NCBI GenBank assembly: GCA_964501545.1
Contig: CAZCSH010000027.1
Span: forward strand, 1-6,204
Direction: 5' to 3'
Source: CAZCSH01 sp964501545
GTDB lineage: Bacteria > Patescibacteriota > Minisyncoccia > Minisyncoccales > RBG-13-42-11
DNA length: 6,204 nt
The notes beneath the pieces are model-generated. The model was not told the DNA's origin. It worked only from the letters and a program-made list of their open reading frames with translations, and did no database searches. Positions 5,052-6,204 of the stretch are shown here, one piece after another. Positions within the stretch are counted from its first letter, which is position 1, and each line of letters starts with the position of its first letter. The translations under genes were made by a program, and so were the position numbers.

Positions 5052-6053
5052 ATGGAAAATATCAAGAAAAAAAAGGGTTTTCCCTTAGACACTGCTGGCA
5101 GCTTAATGACAGTTCAGGTGCCTTTAGTCTTAGAGGAGCAGACAATTGCTGAGGTTCAGCAGCTTCTTTTCAAGAAAATAGGGGCATTTAAGACTATAAA
5201 TTATTTTTATGTGGTTGACAGGAAGGAAAGATTAAAAGGTGTCTTTTCAGTAAAAGAAATTTTCCACTACCCAAAAAACAAAAAGATAGCAGATATTATG
5301 GCAAAGAAAATAATAAGCTGCCGGGCTTTTGCTGACCAAGAAAGAGTAGCTATTTTGGCTTTGAGAAATAACTTAAAAGCAATTCCAGTAGTTAACAAAG
5401 ATAATAAGTTTTTGGGAGTGGTCACTTCAGACACTATTTTGAATGTTTTGCACAAAGAACATATTGAAGACATTTTGTTAGCCGGAGGCATTAGTAAGCT
5501 GGACGATTCAATTAAAGCTTTAACCACAGCTTCAGTTAACCTTATTGTCAAAGCCCGGTTGCCCTGGCTTTTGTTCGGTCTTTTGGGAGGGGTTGTCACA
5601 GCTCAAATTATTGGATTTTTTGAAAATGTTTTGGCAAGTCAAATTCTCCTGGCTCTTTTTATTCCTGTTATTGTTTATATTTCAGATGCCGTTGCCACCC
5701 AGACTGAAACCTTAATAATTCGGGGCATGGCCATCGACCCCAAAATTTCTGTCAGGCAGTATTTTTTCAGAGAGCTTAAAATTGGCAGCTTTTTAGCTTT
5801 GATTTTGGGAGTGATTCTGGCATTTATCGCCTTTTTTTGGTGGCAAGAAAGTACTTTGGCTGTCATTTTGGGTTTGTCTCTCTTTTGTGGCATTTCGCTT
5901 TCAGTCATTGTTGCCACTTTAGTTCCTTTGCTCTTGGAAAGGTTAAAGAAAGACCCGGCTATGGGTTCTGGCCCCTTTGCCACTATTATTACAGACGTTT
6001 TGAGCATTACTGTTTACTTTTTGATTGCTACCCTTTTGTTGAAAATTTTGTGA
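5052..6053 (+). CDS. mgtE: MgtE/SLC41-type magnesium transporter lacking the N domain
   Basis: The protein is 333 residues; standard MgtE is about 450. It starts directly at the segment before the CBS pair (DTAGSLMT, 13-20), so the helical MgtE N domain is missing. CBS domain 1 covers about 17-75 and CBS 2 about 80-137, with KAIPVVNKDNKFLGVVT as its core. A linking helix (about 150-168) leads to the membrane domain with five helices: about 170-190, 195-217, 245-263, 268-295 and 308-330. FIPVIVYISDAVATQTETL (203-221) takes the place of the FIP...GN.G.Qs.T stretch of classical MgtE, a subfamily difference. DPAMGSGPFATIITD (301-315) matches the last helix, with Asp315 probably equal to the pore Mg2+-binding Asp432 of the Thermus enzyme. 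It should pass Mg2+ inward, gated through the CBS domains. Without the N domain, sensing must rely on CBS sites alone. It lies 13 bp after the 106-aa gene and ends at a bidirectional terminator. Confidence 0.9.
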   Translation: MENIKKKKGFPLDTAGSLMTVQVPLVLEEQTIAEVQQLLFKKIGAFKTINYFYVVDRKERLKGVFSVKEIFHYPKNKKIADIMAKKIISCRAFADQERVAILALRNNLKAIPVVNKDNKFLGVVTSDTILNVLHKEHIEDILLAGGISKLDDSIKALTTASVNLIVKARLPWLLFGLLGGVVTAQIIGFFENVLASQILLALFIPVIVYISDAVATQTETLIIRGMAIDPKISVRQYFFRELKIGSFLALILGVILAFIAFFWWQESTLAVILGLSLFCGISLSVIVATLVPLLLERLKKDPAMGSGPFATIITDVLSITVYFLIATLLLKIL

Positions 6054-6075
6054 GAAAGCTGGAAATTCACAAAAC

Positions 6076-6103
6076 AAAAAATCCCGCCTAAGCGGGACTT
6101 TTT
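6076..6103. terminator. Bidirectional intrinsic terminator
   Basis: The stem pairs tcccgc (6082-6087) with gcggga (6092-6097) around ctaa. Five T follow on the plus strand (6099-6103), and six T follow on the minus strand (opposite A 6076-6081). It lies midway between the convergent mgtE-like gene and the zinc-ribbon gene and can end both. Confidence 0.9.
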
Positions 6104-6109
6104 GATTGT

Positions 6110-6204
6110 TTATCTGTTGAAGTCTCTCTGAGATCTTCTTTTCCTCCAGCACTCCTTGCAGTAAATAGGTCTGTCTGCAGCTGGTTCAAAAGGAAGTTCA
6201 GTGA
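6110..6204 (-). CDS. Zinc-ribbon protein (zf-trcl/CxxC type), C-terminal part
   Basis: Only the last 30 residues are inside the window; the gene enters from the right edge and stops with TAA at 6112-6110. The visible part has LPFEPAADRPIYCKECW, then a basic tail (RKRRSQRDFNR). A 'PF.P..DRP.YC..C' knuckle followed by a basic C-terminus is typical of the small probable zinc-ribbon proteins of the zf-trcl type, in which a first CxxC pair lies upstream, here outside the window. One zinc knuckle (Cys15 and Cys18 of the visible part) is therefore seen and the second is inferred. Such proteins are frequent in CPR genomes and have no settled function; nucleic-acid binding is the usual guess. The reading frame is supported by this motif and by the terminator just after the stop. 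Confidence 0.75.
   Translation of the reverse strand, partial: TELPFEPAADRPIYCKECWRKRRSQRDFNR

Overview
The window looks like a chromosomal segment of a small-genome, AT-leaning bacterium, most likely a Candidate Phyla Radiation (Patescibacteria) member, perhaps Parcubacteria-like. This is inferred from gene content and style: compact core genes, few Shine-Dalgarno sequences, a MgtE transporter without its usual N-terminal domain, a zinc-ribbon protein of the 'RPIYCKEC' type, and short palindromic spacers. No marker here fixes the phylum. TGA ends pyrG and the mgtE-like gene, so the TGA=Gly codes of Gracilibacteria/SR1 do not apply. Ribosomal protein L9 is present; from memory, some CPR lineages lack it.

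Layout. Bases 1-107 are a structured AT-rich leader with two mutually exclusive hairpins. Next is a tight plus-strand pair, rplI (L9) and pyrG (CTP synthase), 5 bp apart. pyrG overlaps by 14 bp the end of rpmA (L27) on the minus strand. Upstream of rpmA is a seven-base-periodic palindromic repeat (2464-2527). On the plus strand follow a short one-helix membrane ORF (2526-2777), overlapped by a geranylgeranyl-reductase-like flavoprotein (2707-3642), then a spacer holding three AT-rich palindromes, then uppS (undecaprenyl diphosphate synthase, 3727-4425).

The 292-bp gap 4426-4717 is the least ordinary part. On the minus strand it has an exact TTGACA box, a 17-bp spacer, TGTAAT, and about 60 bp further a hairpin plus T-tract. 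Together these outline an RNA of about 80 nt with no convincing ORF. Beside it is a repeat element with alternating conserved arms and unrelated palindromes (4542-4620), and a possible plus-strand promoter.

The last block is a 106-aa probable winged-helix protein and, 13 bp later, an MgtE-like magnesium transporter. A bidirectional terminator separates this pair from a convergent zinc-ribbon gene that runs off the right edge.

The genes cover translation (L9, L27), nucleotide synthesis (CTP), lipid-carrier synthesis (UppS, possibly with a prenyl-reducing flavoenzyme) and Mg2+ uptake. No mobile element, tRNA, rRNA or CRISPR array was seen. I did not find a clear new multi-gene system. The best candidates for something undescribed are the putative minus-strand small RNA, the palindromic repeat families, and the pairing of a prenyl-reductase-like flavoprotein with uppS.
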